The notes beneath the pieces are model-generated. The model had not been told where the DNA came from, ran no database searches, and saw nothing but the letters and a program-made list of their open reading frames with translations. Below are positions 9,598 to 19,800 of a stretch of 64,000 bases of DNA, one piece after another (the stretch's first letter is position 1; every line of letters begins with the position of its first letter). Both the position numbers and the translations under genes were made by a program. Source of the DNA: Calditrichota bacterium. GTDB taxonomy: Bacteria > CLD3. The DNA lies in contig QQUF01000008.1 in the NCBI GenBank assembly GCA_008501735.1, positions 242,715 to 306,714 on the forward strand, given 5' to 3'.

Positions 9598-9774
9598 TTA
9601 ATAGAATCTTCGATTTGGCAATTCTTCTACAATTTTCAATTTCTCTAATTCGGTCAAAAATCCCCAATTTGAAATTTCATTCATTGTTCTAAGACAACCT
9701 TTACAAATGTTAGTTTGAGAATCCAATTCACAAATTTTTATGCAAGGAGATTGAACAGGTGAGTTTTTATTCAT
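9598..9774 (-). CDS. DUF1289 family small Cys-rich protein
   Basis: 58 residues, ATG at 9772-9774. The sequence matches the DUF1289 pattern: SPCIKICELD near the start, then ICKGCLRT, NEISNWG and a final LPNRRFY. Four conserved cysteines in two C-x(3-4)-C pairs suggest metal or iron-sulfur binding, as proposed for this family; the function is not established. It lies 9 bases downstream of the moeB-rhodanese stop codon and is probably co-transcribed with it. Short, but the family signature is complete. Confidence 0.85.
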   Translation of the reverse strand: MNKNSPVQSPCIKICELDSQTNICKGCLRTMNEISNWGFLTELEKLKIVEELPNRRFY

Positions 9775-9783
9775 TTTTTTAGC

Positions 9784-10923
9784 TTAATAAATTGGGATTG
9801 AGGAATCAATTTCTTTTGCCCAAGCCAAAATTCCACCTCTTAGACTTTTCACAAATTTGAAATTTTTCTCTTCCAAAATTTTGCAGACTTTTGCAGAGCG
9901 GACTCCTGAACGGCAAAAAACGACCAAATTTTCATTCGGGTTTAATTCACCGATTCTTTCTTCAATTTCATTTTGTGGAATGTGAACAGCTCCTTCGATT
10001 TTTGCAATTTCAAGCTCATAGCTTTCTCTAACGTCCAAAAGTTTTGGCTCGTCTGGGCTTTCAAGTTGTGCTTTTAGTTTTTGGACAGAAATTTCATTTG
10101 GATTCTCAGAAGCTCTTTCTTTTGGCAAAACACCACAAAATTCTTGGTAGTCAATTAGCTTAGTAACAGTTGGGTTTTTTCCGCAAATGACGCAGTTTTC
10201 GTTTTTACGAATTCGCATCTCGGTGAATTCCATTGAAAGAGCATCGTAAAGCAAAAATCTTCCTTTGAGTGGCTCACCAATTTCTGTGATAATTTTTATC
10301 GCTTCTGTCGCTTGAATGCAACCGATAATTCCGGGAAGAACTCCAAGAACTCCGCCTTCTGAACAAGAAGGAACAAGTCCTGCTGGAGGAGGTTCAGGAT
10401 AAAGACAACGATAACAAGGTCCGTCTTCAAAGTTGAAAATCGAAGCCTGTCCTTCAAACCTGAAAATGCTTCCGTAAACATTTGGTTTTCCAAGTAAAAC
10501 ACAAGCATCGTTTACAAGGTAGCGAGTTGCAAAATTGTCCGTTCCGTCAATAACCAAATCATAATTTTTGATAATTTGCAGAGCATTTTCAGAGGTCAGA
10601 GCTTCTTCGTGGCAAATAAAATTTATGTAAGGGTTTAGTGCTTCAAGTCGTTCTTTAGCACTTTTTACTTTTGATTTACCTAGATTTTTAGTCCCGAAAA
10701 GAACTTGCCTTTGCAAGTTGGATTCGTCAACAACGTCGAAGTCAACTAAACCGATTGTTCCAACTCCTGCGGCTGAAAGATAAAGTAAAACAGGACTTCC
10801 GAGTCCACCCGTTCCAACTACTAAAACTTTAGCATTCTTTAGTTTCTTTTGACCTTCAAGTTGAATTTCGGGCAAAATAAAATGCCGACTGTAACGGCTA
10901 AATTCTTCTTTTGAAAACGTCAT
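9784..10923 (-). CDS. moeB: MoeB/ThiF-type adenylyltransferase fused to a rhodanese domain
   Basis: 379 residues. An N-terminal E1-like adenylation domain (about 1-245) carries the nucleotide loop GTGGLG at 37-42, the NLQRQVLF block and two Cys pairs (CYRC, CVIC) that should bind zinc. A C-terminal rhodanese domain (about 280-379) has the active-site loop CRSGVRS with Cys337. Such fusions activate a ubiquitin-like sulfur carrier (MoaD or ThiS) by adenylation and may supply sulfur from the rhodanese. They serve molybdopterin, thiamine or tRNA thiolation pathways, and the sequence alone does not separate these. modA and a mocA-like gene elsewhere in the window favour a molybdenum-cofactor role. 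A DUF1289 gene follows directly. Confidence 0.9.
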   Translation of the reverse strand: MTFSKEEFSRYSRHFILPEIQLEGQKKLKNAKVLVVGTGGLGSPVLLYLSAAGVGTIGLVDFDVVDESNLQRQVLFGTKNLGKSKVKSAKERLEALNPYINFICHEEALTSENALQIIKNYDLVIDGTDNFATRYLVNDACVLLGKPNVYGSIFRFEGQASIFNFEDGPCYRCLYPEPPPAGLVPSCSEGGVLGVLPGIIGCIQATEAIKIITEIGEPLKGRFLLYDALSMEFTEMRIRKNENCVICGKNPTVTKLIDYQEFCGVLPKERASENPNEISVQKLKAQLESPDEPKLLDVRESYELEIAKIEGAVHIPQNEIEERIGELNPNENLVVFCRSGVRSAKVCKILEEKNFKFVKSLRGGILAWAKEIDSSIPIY

Positions 10924-10948
10924 TTTTCTCTTTTTTAGTTTTTAGCCT

Positions 10949-11062
10949 GAACTCCGCTGAGAGCGTAGAACCCGCAATTTTGTTTCTTTCAAAATCTATC
11001 GGATAGCTTAAAGCTATTTGATAGAAAATATTTCTCATCCGATGGCTTGAGTCCATCTGATG
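10949..11062. repeat. Cluster of three short palindromes
   Basis: Three foldbacks follow one another between the TPR/methyltransferase-like gene and moeB: CGCT-GAG-AGCG at 10955-10965; CTATCGGATAGCTT paired with AAGCTATTTGATAG (two G-T wobbles) at 10996-11024; and CATCCGATGG with CCATCTGATG (one mismatch) at 11036-11062. The wobbles and single mismatches keep the fold while changing the sequence. This looks like REP-type dispersed elements rather than one terminator, since no T tract follows any of them. Confidence 0.7.
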
Positions 11063-11073
11063 AGTTTTGAATT

Positions 11074-12153
11074 CTATTTTAAATCTTGAAGTGCAGGAAA
11101 AGCACCGAAACTTAGTTGTCTTAAGTTTGGCAATTTTGTTACACCTTTTTTGCGTAGGAAAATTATTCCTTTTGTCAAACTTGCACTTAAACTTCCGTAG
11201 TCGTTCACTTGTGTTTGGAATTTTTTGTTCCCGAAAACTTCAAAGCCTTCTGCTTTTGTGAGGAAATTTTCTACAACTTCAGCACTTTTGAAAAATTTAC
11301 TTCCTGTTCCGAAGTCAAAACTAAAAGCAAAAATTCCACCTTTGCGGAGAAGTCTGTGAAATTCTTTTAAAATCTCTTCTTGGTTTTCTTCCAAGCCGTC
11401 AAACCAAAAGATTCTGTCAAAAGACTCATTTTCAAAAACAGTTTTTGTTTGAGTTTGGATTGAGGATTTTATTGCCAAATCTAATTTTCTGTTGTTCTCG
11501 CGTGCAGAGTTTACAATTGATTCGTTACTTTGGGTGTTCCAAACTTTGCAATTCTCTGTTGCCAAAAAGTAAGAGAAAAGTGAGTTTGCACCTTCAATTT
11601 CCAAAACGTCCATTCTTCCGTCAACTTCCGATTCCGCGACAAAGTGAGAAGATTCCCAAATCTTTAGCCAATGTGAACTAAAGTCGTTTGAAAAAGTAAT
11701 CTTTTTGTTTTCTAAAAGTTTTTTAGTTAAGAAAATTCTATCAACAATTGCACGTTTTGAAAGGCTGTGTAAGTCCTGTAAATCTGCAACTTTATTTATT
11801 CCTTTGGTTGTTTCTGCGGAAGTCAGAACTTCGGGAGTTTGTTCATTTGTTACCAAAGTTTGAATTACGTTTACTTCGGTTTTTTGCTTTAGAGTTTGTT
11901 CGCATTCTTCCAAAAGGTGTTTTGATTCTAAGTCTTCCGAGTCCAATTCTAAAACAATTTTAAAGTGTCTGATTGCTTCTGAGTATTCTTTTTGTTCTTT
12001 GTGCAAAATGGCTAAGTTGAAGTGAGCGTTCAAGTGTTTTGGCTCAACTTCTAATGCTTTAGTGAAGTTCATTTTTGCTGCTTTGAAGTTTTTCTCTTGG
12101 TAATCTTCAAGACCTGCTTGGCAAAAATTATCAGCCATATCGTTAGTGTTCAT
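11074..12153 (-). CDS. TPR protein with C-terminal methyltransferase-like domain
   Basis: 359 residues, no signal peptide. Residues about 5-110 form two to three TPR units (AHFNLAILHKEQKEYSEAI is typical). The C-terminal part (about 180-340) resembles a class I SAM-dependent methyltransferase: a VLEIEGANSLF strand-loop where the SAM-binding glycine motif is expected, then FDRIFWFDGL and LLRKGGIFAFSFD, matching late strands of the fold. The glycine loop is degenerate (E-x-E-G-A-N in place of a glycine-rich loop), so SAM binding may be weak or lost. Substrate unknown. It is followed by a cluster of palindromes and then moeB; co-transcription is uncertain. Confidence 0.65.
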   Translation of the reverse strand: MNTNDMADNFCQAGLEDYQEKNFKAAKMNFTKALEVEPKHLNAHFNLAILHKEQKEYSEAIRHFKIVLELDSEDLESKHLLEECEQTLKQKTEVNVIQTLVTNEQTPEVLTSAETTKGINKVADLQDLHSLSKRAIVDRIFLTKKLLENKKITFSNDFSSHWLKIWESSHFVAESEVDGRMDVLEIEGANSLFSYFLATENCKVWNTQSNESIVNSARENNRKLDLAIKSSIQTQTKTVFENESFDRIFWFDGLEENQEEILKEFHRLLRKGGIFAFSFDFGTGSKFFKSAEVVENFLTKAEGFEVFGNKKFQTQVNDYGSLSASLTKGIIFLRKKGVTKLPNLRQLSFGAFPALQDLK

Positions 12154-12374
12154 TTTTTGTCCTTACTTTAAATTCTAATCAGTTTTTATTTGAGGTTTGA
12201 GCTGAAGTTTAAATCTCAAAAGTTTTTTGAATGGTTTTTAGTGGTACAAGTGCATTCTTTAGTGGAAAATCAAAAATTCCAAATAGTTGTAAAATTTAAT
12301 TTGTTGAAAAACAAACCTCAAGAAATTAACTTCTTCACCCGATTTCAAAGATAATAAAATGGAAAGATTTAGCA

Positions 12375-14924
12375 ATGCATTATAAATTACGAGACTTTCG
12401 AGTCGTCGGTAAAATTCCCAAAGAAATTAGTAGAATTGAAGATTTAGCTTACAATATTTGGTGGTCTTGGAACCGTGAAGGAAGAGAGCTTTTTCGAAAA
12501 ATTGATACAAAGGCTTGGCTTGATTCTCACGGAAATCCTGTCCTTTTTCTCAAGACAGTTTCCAACGAATCTTTACAAAATGCAGTTACGAACAAAGAAA
12601 TTTTTGCTTACTACAATTTTGTAATTGAAAAATTCGACAACTACTTGAACACTCCTGAAACTTGGTTCAACAAAAATCACTCAAATTTTAATCCTAAAAG
12701 ACCAATTGCTTACTTTTGTGCAGAGTTTGGTTTGACGGAAGTTTTACCGATTTATTCTGGTGGACTTGGAGTTCTTGCTGGCGACCACGTGAAGACTGCA
12801 AGTGACTTGGGTTTGCCTTTTATCGGAATTGGCTTACTTTATCGAAGCGGTTACTTTCGACAAGAAATTAATTCACTTGGAGAACAAATTGCAAAATACC
12901 CAAAACTTGATTTTGCAAATTTACCAATTCGTTTAGTAAAAGACGACAAAGGCAGAGAAATTTTTGTTGAAGTCAGAATTTTGGGAAGAACTGTTTCGGC
13001 AAGGGTTTGGCAACTTAATATCGGCAGAGTTACACTTTATCTTTTGGATACAGATTTTCAACGTAACTCAGAAGAAGACAGAAAAATCACGAATCAACTC
13101 TACGGAGGCGACAGTTATACAAGAGTTTCGCAAGAAATACTTTTGGGAATTGGTGGTGTAAAGGCTTTAAGAAAACTCGGAATTAAACCTTCTGCTTGGC
13201 ATATGAATGAAGGACATTCGGCTTTTCTTGGTCTTGAAAGAATCAGAGAATTTATTTCAGAAAGGGAGCTTTCATTCGACCAAGCACTTGAGGCAGTTGC
13301 TTCAAACACACTTTTTACGACTCACACTCCTGTTCCTGCTGGAAACGACAAGTTCGGTTTTGACTTGATTGAACAATTCTTTAGTGAATACTTAGAAGGA
13401 CTCAAAATTTCAAAAGAAAGATTTTTTGAATTGGGAAGGAAAGGTGATGAGTTTAACCTTACCGTTCTTTCACTAAAGCTTTCGCGTTACCACAACGGAG
13501 TTAGCAAACTTCACGGACAAGTTTCGCAAGACCTTTGGAAAGATTTGTGGGGCGAAATTCCACCTGCACAAAATCCAATTGACTATGTTACAAATGGAAT
13601 TCACACAAAAACTTGGCTTGCAAACGAGTTAGCGGAACTTTACACAACAAAGCTTGGAACTGATTGGGAAGACAAAATTTCGGATTTGGAAAATTGGCAA
13701 AAGATTTTGAAAATTGCTGATTCAAAACTTTGGGCTGTTAAACAAAAGCAGAAAATCCGAATGATTGAATTCATCAAAGTAATGCTTCAGCAACAGTATG
13801 AATGGGAAGGAGTTAGAGGAACTAAGGCTGAAAACCCTGAACTTTTGCTTGACCCGAATGTTTTGACGCTTGGTTTTGCAAGAAGGTTTGCGACTTACAA
13901 AAGAGCGAACTTGATTTTCAAAGACAAAGAAAGACTCAAAGAAATCTTGAATCACTCTGAAACTCCGATTCAGTTAATTTTTGCAGGAAAAGCTCACCCG
14001 GCTGACCAACCCGGACAAGAAATTGTGAAAGAAATTTATCAACTTTCACGAGAGCCTGAATTTGAAGGAAAAATCATAATTCTTGAAAATTACAATATGA
14101 AAATTGCACGGTACTTGATGGCTGGAGTTGACATTTGGCTCAATAATCCGCGAAGACCTTTGGAAGCAAGTGGAACAAGTGGACAAAAAGCTGCACTTAA
14201 TGGAGTTGTAAATTTCAGTGTTCTTGACGGTTGGTGGTACGAAGCTTGGGATAAAACAAATGGTTGGGCAATCGGAAAAGAAATTGAGTATGAAGATACA
14301 GAAAAACAAGACTTAGTTGATTTGAACTCTTTTTACGACACCTTGCAAAGGAAAATTTTACCTGCTTACTACAACAAAAATAAAAATGGTGTTTCAAAAG
14401 ATTGGATGAGTTTTGTCAAAAAATCAATAGCAACAAATGCTCCTCAGTACTCAACCGACCGAATGGTAAAAGACTACTTCACAAAATTTTACAGCAAAGC
14501 AAATCAAAGTTTCGACAGACTTGCTTCAGATAATTTCTTAGTTGCCGATTACTTAGTAAACTGGAAAAATAGACTCTTTGAGAATTGGGAACAAGTCAAA
14601 ATAGAGTTAGTTTCTGAAAAAGGAATTGACGGACAACTTTTAAAAGTTGGAGATTCGTTAGAAATTATTGTTAGAGTTGAGCTTGGAATCTTTGCCAAAG
14701 AAGAAGTCTCAGTTGAGCTTTACGTAGCTGGAATTGACGAAATGGAAGCAAACACTCAAATTGTAAAAATGGATTTGATTGAAGAACAAGACAATACAAT
14801 TCTTTGTAAAGGAATTTTTGCACCAAAATTGAATGGGAAGTTCGGTTATTCCGCAAGAATTATTCCTAAAAATGATTTGATGGTTCATAAGTATGAACTT
14901 GGTCTTGCAAAGTGGATTGATTAA
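12375..14924 (+). CDS. glgP: Alpha-glucan (glycogen) phosphorylase
   Basis: 849 residues, the size of the shorter bacterial/archaeal-type alpha-glucan phosphorylases that begin with a DUF3417 domain (about 10-115, including YNIWWSWN). The catalytic part has the conserved GLGVLAGDH and HMNEGHSAF blocks and the pyridoxal-phosphate site EASGTSGQKAALNG with the Schiff-base Lys at residue 605. It releases glucose 1-phosphate from glycogen or maltodextrin using phosphate, in the cytosol. About 50 bases separate it from hutH; no other glycogen gene is nearby. Upstream is a 220-base gap without a recognised site. Confidence 0.95.
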   Translation: MHYKLRDFRVVGKIPKEISRIEDLAYNIWWSWNREGRELFRKIDTKAWLDSHGNPVLFLKTVSNESLQNAVTNKEIFAYYNFVIEKFDNYLNTPETWFNKNHSNFNPKRPIAYFCAEFGLTEVLPIYSGGLGVLAGDHVKTASDLGLPFIGIGLLYRSGYFRQEINSLGEQIAKYPKLDFANLPIRLVKDDKGREIFVEVRILGRTVSARVWQLNIGRVTLYLLDTDFQRNSEEDRKITNQLYGGDSYTRVSQEILLGIGGVKALRKLGIKPSAWHMNEGHSAFLGLERIREFISERELSFDQALEAVASNTLFTTHTPVPAGNDKFGFDLIEQFFSEYLEGLKISKERFFELGRKGDEFNLTVLSLKLSRYHNGVSKLHGQVSQDLWKDLWGEIPPAQNPIDYVTNGIHTKTWLANELAELYTTKLGTDWEDKISDLENWQKILKIADSKLWAVKQKQKIRMIEFIKVMLQQQYEWEGVRGTKAENPELLLDPNVLTLGFARRFATYKRANLIFKDKERLKEILNHSETPIQLIFAGKAHPADQPGQEIVKEIYQLSREPEFEGKIIILENYNMKIARYLMAGVDIWLNNPRRPLEASGTSGQKAALNGVVNFSVLDGWWYEAWDKTNGWAIGKEIEYEDTEKQDLVDLNSFYDTLQRKILPAYYNKNKNGVSKDWMSFVKKSIATNAPQYSTDRMVKDYFTKFYSKANQSFDRLASDNFLVADYLVNWKNRLFENWEQVKIELVSEKGIDGQLLKVGDSLEIIVRVELGIFAKEEVSVELYVAGIDEMEANTQIVKMDLIEEQDNTILCKGIFAPKLNGKFGYSARIIPKNDLMVHKYELGLAKWID

Positions 14925-14978
14925 TTTTTGAGGTGTTTTTTCCAAATTAATAATTTTGACTAAAATTAGGTTTTCAAA

Positions 14979-16493
14979 ATGACAAAAGTCTCAAACAAAG
15001 TTGTTCTTGACGGCGAAACTCTAACAATTGAAGAAGTTGTTTTAGTTGCAAGAGAAAGTGCTAAAGTAGTCCTTTCAAAAAATGCTCAAGAAAAAATTTC
15101 GAAATCTAGAAGTGTAGTTGAAAAGATTCTTAAATCTGACAAAGCTTACTACGGAATTAACACGGGTTTTGGAAATTTTCAAGATGTTCAAATTTCTGAA
15201 AAAGACCTCGGAAAATTACAAGAGAATCTAATTATTAGTCACGCTGTCGGAGTTGGAGAACCTTTGCCAATTGATGTTGTGAGAGCGATGTTGCTTTTAC
15301 GAATTAATACTTTGTGTAAAGGTTTTTCTGGAATTCGGCTTAAAGTTGTACTTACTCTCATTGAGATGCTCAATTATGAAATTACTCCTGTTGTTCCTGA
15401 AAAAGGTTCAGTTGGTGCAAGTGGCGATTTAGCTCCTCTTTCGCATATGGCTTTGTCCTTAATTGGCAAAGGCGAAGTTTTTTTCAAAGGCAAAAGAATA
15501 CCAACTCAAGAAGCTTTTGAAGAGTGTGAAATCTCAAAAGTAACTCTTCAAGCAAAAGAAGGTTTGGCTTTGAATAACGGAACGCAAACAATGACAGCAA
15601 TCGGAATTCTGACACTTTTTGATGCTGAAATTCTTGTTCGAAATTGCGACGTTGCAGGAGCGATGACACTTGAAGCACTGAAAGGAAAATCAAGTCCTTT
15701 TCACCCAAAAATTCACGAGCTTCGCAAACATTTAGGACAGACAACGACTGCAAAGAATATCAGAAGTTTGACTGAAGGGAGTGAATTGATTGACTTGGTT
15801 GATGAGGACACGAAAACAAAAGTCCAAGATGCTTACTCACTTCGTTGTATGCCACAAGTTCACGGAGCTTCAAGAGACTCTTTTGCTCACGTAAGACAAG
15901 TTTTGGAAACAGAAATCAATTCAGTTACTGACAATCCGATAATTCTTGGTGATGAAGAAAAGATTGTTTTTTCAGCAGGAAATTTTCACGGACAACCTAT
16001 TGCTTTGGCGATGGACTTGCTTGGACTTGCTATTGCTGAACTTGGAAATATTTCTGAAAGAAGAACTGCAAGGCTTGTTGACCCAAAATTAAACTTCGGT
16101 TTACCTGCTTTTTTAACAAAAGAGGGTGGTTTGAATTCGGGTTTAATGATTACTCAATACACAGCAGCAGCATTGGTCTCTGAAAATAAAACCTTAATTC
16201 ATCCTGCAAGTGGAGATTCGATTCCAACTTCTGCGAACCAAGAAGACCACGTTAGTATGGGAACAATCGGAGCAAGACACGCAAATGAGATTTTGAAGAA
16301 TATACAAAACGTCGTTGCAATTGAAGTTCTTAGTGCAAATCAAGCACTTAGTTTTCGGAAAGAAAAACCTGGAAAACTGATTCGTGAAGTCGTAAAACTT
16401 GTAAACTCAGTTGTTCCAAAGATTGACCAAGACAGAGAATTTCATAAAGATATTTCTTCGGTTAGAGAATTGATTAAGAATAAATTATTTTAA
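14979..16493 (+). CDS. hutH: Histidine ammonia-lyase
   Basis: 504 residues, normal for the family. The MIO cofactor forms from Ala147-Ser148-Gly149 in GSVGASGDLAPLSH. The substrate-selectivity pair is Ser-His (LIISHAVGVG), which in this family points to histidine rather than tyrosine or phenylalanine. Other blocks (YYGINTGFG, NGTQTM, QDAYSLRC-type, EDHVSMG) are present. The enzyme converts L-histidine to urocanate and ammonia. No hutU, hutI or formiminoglutamate gene is in the window, so the rest of the pathway is elsewhere or absent. A palindrome begins one base after the stop codon. Confidence 0.94.
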   Translation: MTKVSNKVVLDGETLTIEEVVLVARESAKVVLSKNAQEKISKSRSVVEKILKSDKAYYGINTGFGNFQDVQISEKDLGKLQENLIISHAVGVGEPLPIDVVRAMLLLRINTLCKGFSGIRLKVVLTLIEMLNYEITPVVPEKGSVGASGDLAPLSHMALSLIGKGEVFFKGKRIPTQEAFEECEISKVTLQAKEGLALNNGTQTMTAIGILTLFDAEILVRNCDVAGAMTLEALKGKSSPFHPKIHELRKHLGQTTTAKNIRSLTEGSELIDLVDEDTKTKVQDAYSLRCMPQVHGASRDSFAHVRQVLETEINSVTDNPIILGDEEKIVFSAGNFHGQPIALAMDLLGLAIAELGNISERRTARLVDPKLNFGLPAFLTKEGGLNSGLMITQYTAAALVSENKTLIHPASGDSIPTSANQEDHVSMGTIGARHANEILKNIQNVVAIEVLSANQALSFRKEKPGKLIREVVKLVNSVVPKIDQDREFHKDISSVRELIKNKLF

Positions 16494-16515
16494 GTGAACA
16501 AAAATCTTTGTTCAC
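16494..16515. repeat. Palindrome abutting the hutH stop codon
   Basis: GTGAACAAA pairs with TTTGTTCAC around a four-base loop, AATC, starting one base after TAA. No T tract follows on the plus strand. The centre (CAAAAATCTTTG) resembles that of the palindrome at 24317-24344, so the two may be members of one dispersed family. Confidence 0.65.
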
Positions 16516-16525
16516 TACTACTCAT

Positions 16526-16556
16526 AAAAAAAGCCGTTAGATATTTCTAACGGCTT
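16526..16556 (-). terminator. Rho-independent terminator, minus strand
   Basis: A 10-base stem, AAGCCGTTAG with CTAACGGCTT, around a short AT loop; on the minus strand it ends in a seven-base T tract. It is the first convincing terminator downstream of the kinase/sigma-54 fusion gene and lies about 330 bases after that gene's stop. Confidence 0.8.
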
Positions 16557-16886
16557 CAACCTCCTCCCTTATTTTAGCACCAAAAGGGAACTCTTTTTAA
16601 CATCCAACTAAAAGCCAAGTAATCATTGGCTTAGTTAAATTTTTGTGTCTCAATTTTTTTAAAAGATCTCTGAGCCTTTCTAATTTCTTTAAAGCTATTT
16701 TCGTGCCGATTTGTGTCTCTGCTGCAAATGCTGAATAAACAGTTATTTATAGAAGAATTGGTTTCGTCGTTGTGTCTGGCGAATCACCATAATTATAGGT
16801 TGGCAAATTTGATATATGGAATAAAAATAGAGATTTATAGAAAATGGTATTTAGATAGTAAATTGGCGAATCGCCATAAGGTAAGT
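16557..16886. other. 330-base gap with degenerate repeats, no gene recognised
   Basis: An AT-rich stretch between the minus-strand terminator and the kinase-fusion stop codon. It holds a 16-base direct repeat, TGGCGAATCRCCATAA, at 16777-16792 and 16864-16879, a partial third copy (TTGGCAAATTTG) between them, and a small foldback AGCCAA...TTGGCT near 16610-16630. An open frame at 16713-16925 has no family resemblance or ribosome site and overlaps the fusion gene, so it is not called. The stretch would form a long 3' untranslated region or hold a small RNA; neither can be shown. Confidence 0.5.
16777..16879. repeat. Direct repeat pair TGGCGAATCRCCATAA
   Basis: Two copies at 16777-16792 and 16864-16879 differ at one position. 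The second contains the perfect palindrome TGGCGA-A-TCGCCA and ends 8 bases from the stop codon of the kinase fusion. A degenerate copy lies between. Consistent with a decayed dispersed palindromic element. Confidence 0.6.
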
Positions 16887-19800
16887 TTAGAGAAATTTTT
16901 TCGGATTAATTTTGTGTTTTTCTAAAAGCCTTTGCATTCTCTTGAAATCAATTCCTAAATCTTTGCAAGAGTTAGAAAGATGACCTTTGTTTGTTTGTAA
17001 AGTTTGCGTGAGTGAGAATTTCTCTAATTTCTCGATTTGAGAGTTTAGGTTTGAATTTGTAAAAATTTCGTCAACTAAATTCAGTTTTGATTTTACTTCT
17101 TTTGTTAGCAAACTGCTTTGTTGATTTCGTTTTGGGTGGAAATTAGCAAATTCTGCTCTTTTTATTGGTGAGTTGGAAGTGTGATTTACAACGATTTTTT
17201 CTATAAGGTTTTCAAGTTCTCTTACGTTTCCTTTTAGTTCTAAAGTCTGTAAAAAAATTATTGCTTCTTTTTCAAAACCTTTGATTTTTGGTGCAAATTT
17301 TTCTAAAAAATAAAACGCTAAAGGTGCGATGTCTTCGACTCTTTCACGGAGTGGTGGCAAATTTATTTTTAAAACGTTGAGCCTGTAAAATAAATCTTCT
17401 CTAAAATTTCCTTTCTCAACCTCCTTAGTAAGATTTTTGTTTGTAGCTACTATGACTCTTACATCAATTTTTACTGGAGACTCTGCACCGACTTTCCAAA
17501 CTTCTTTTTCTTGAAGAACTCGTAACAACTTTGCTTGAAGATTTAATGGTAGTTCGCTGATTTCATCTAAAAAGATTACTCCACCGTTTGCGAGTTCAAA
17601 CTTTCCTAACTTTGTTCTTTCTGCTCCTGAAAATGAGCCTTTAACAAATCCAAACAATTCACTTTCTGCCAAATTATCAGGAATAGCTGCACAGTTGATA
17701 GGAATGAAAGGTTTATTCTTCCTTCTACTCAATTTATGGAGTGATTTTGCAACCAACTCTTTTCCTGTTCCTGTTTCGCCATAAATGTAAACTGTCGAAT
17801 CGAATTTGGAGGCTTTCTCAATTTCTTGGTAAAGTCGTTGCATCTGGTTGCTGTTCCCAACAAAAATGCCAAGTTCTTTAATCTGCGATTCTGCTCTAAA
17901 TTTACGAAGTTCATCGTAACGGACAATCAAAGGAGTCAGTAAATCGGCAATCTGTTGAACTTTTTTTAGGTCTTCAATTTTGAAAGATCCTTTCTCCAAG
18001 TCTTTTCTATCTAAGTAAATCGCACCACAAACTTTGTTTTGGATTTTAAGAGGAACGGCAATTATTGAAAGGAAAACTTTTCCGACAATACTTTGATTCC
18101 CTCTTAATTCGGGAGACTTGATTGCATTTTCAAGACAAAGAACCTGTTCATTTTTTATGACATTTTCCAAAACTCCGTAGCTGAACTCTGCTTCTTCTTT
18201 TTGAAGATTTGGAGAAACTGCACAAATTTCTAATTCTTGTGAAACTTTGTTTTGTAAAATTATCTGGCTTCCGTCAGAGTCGCAAACTTCAACTAAGTGG
18301 TCTAAAAGTTGGACGAAAGCAGATTCAGGGCTCAAAGTTCCGATGAGTTTTTGTAAAACTTGAAAGTCAAAATTATTTAGCTCCGAAAACTTTGTAAATG
18401 ACTTTTGCTCTTTAAGTTCTTTCAACTTTGATTCATAAACTTTGGCGGGGAATTTCGCAAAGATTTTTGTGTAAAACTGAATTGCTTTTTCTAAGTAGTC
18501 TAATTTCTTACTAGTTTCCCAAAGTGTCTCGTAAAGTATTGAAAAGTGAATTTCTTCTTTTGTTAAGTTGAGTAAACTTAATAAAATATTTTCTGCTTCT
18601 TGCTTATTGCCTTTGTTTGCTTCCAATTTTGCCAAAAGGACTTTACTATTGAAAACCTCTTTGAACTTTGAGATTTTTGATGCTATTTCCAATGCCTTTT
18701 TGCAGAAAATTTCACTTTGACTAAAGTTAAGTAAGTTGAAATAAACCTTTGCAATTCCTAAGAATTGGAATGAAAGTGGGTCTTGTAATTCAAACTTTTC
18801 GCTTAATTCAATTGCTTTTTCAAAATTTTCCAAAGCCAATTGATTTTTGCCTTGTTCTTGCAAAACTTCACCTAAAACTCCCAAAGTGTAGGCGATGTCA
18901 TTTTGGCTTTCGATTCTTTCAAAGTAAGAGAGGTTTTGAATTAAGGTTTCTTCAGCTTTTGAGTAGTTTTTTGTTTTTAGGTAAAAGAGAGCGGTTTTGT
19001 TTTTAATTTGAACTTCCGTGTGGTTGTCATTGATATTTCTTGCGTGTTTTAAAGCCCTTTGTGAAAGAGTCCAAAATTCTTCGAGATTTCCCTTGTCCAA
19101 GTAAATTGAAGCTAAACTAACCAAAGCAACTGGCAAAATTAAGAAATTCAAAACTTCTTCGGCAAGAGCGATTGATTCTTCGATTGTTTTTTGTGCTTTC
19201 CCAAGTTCATTTTGTAAACTGTAAATCATTCCGATGTTTACTAAGACGACAGCAGTTCCACTTTTATCGTCATTTTTACGCAAAGGTTCTAAACAACTTT
19301 TTTGATATTTGAGAGATTCTCCATAGTTTCCTAAATCAAAGTAAATTGTGCCGATATTGTTCAAAATGTAAGGAACATCTTGAGGTCTTTCTTTGTGGTT
19401 CAGTTCAATTGCCTTTTGGTAGTATTCAAGGGCATTTTCAAATTTTCCTAATTTACTTAGAGAGTTTCCTTGAGTGTTTATTGCACTTGCCATACCAATG
19501 ACATTGTTTATTTTTTCAAAATGCTTGAAGGCTTTTTCTGAAAGTGTTAAAGCATTTTTATAATCTCCAAGAGCAGAAGGAATTGCTGAGTAGTTTAGAT
19601 AAACTTTGCCTAAAAGTTGGTTGTCATTAGTTTTTTCTGCAAGTTCTTGAGCCTTCAAAATAACTTTTGTCGCCTCATCAAATTTTCCAATTCGAGCTAA
19701 TAAATTTTTTTTAGCAACAAGAGTATTAATAATTTCAGGAATCTCTTTTGTTTTGTCCAAAAGGCTTGTTTTTTGTTCTAAAGAGCGAATAGCTTTTAGA

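Noticed and set aside
16713-16925. Open frame of 70 codons overlapping the end of the kinase-fusion gene
   Set aside because: No ribosome site, no family resemblance, lies in a repeat-containing gap and overlaps a well-supported gene on the other strand.
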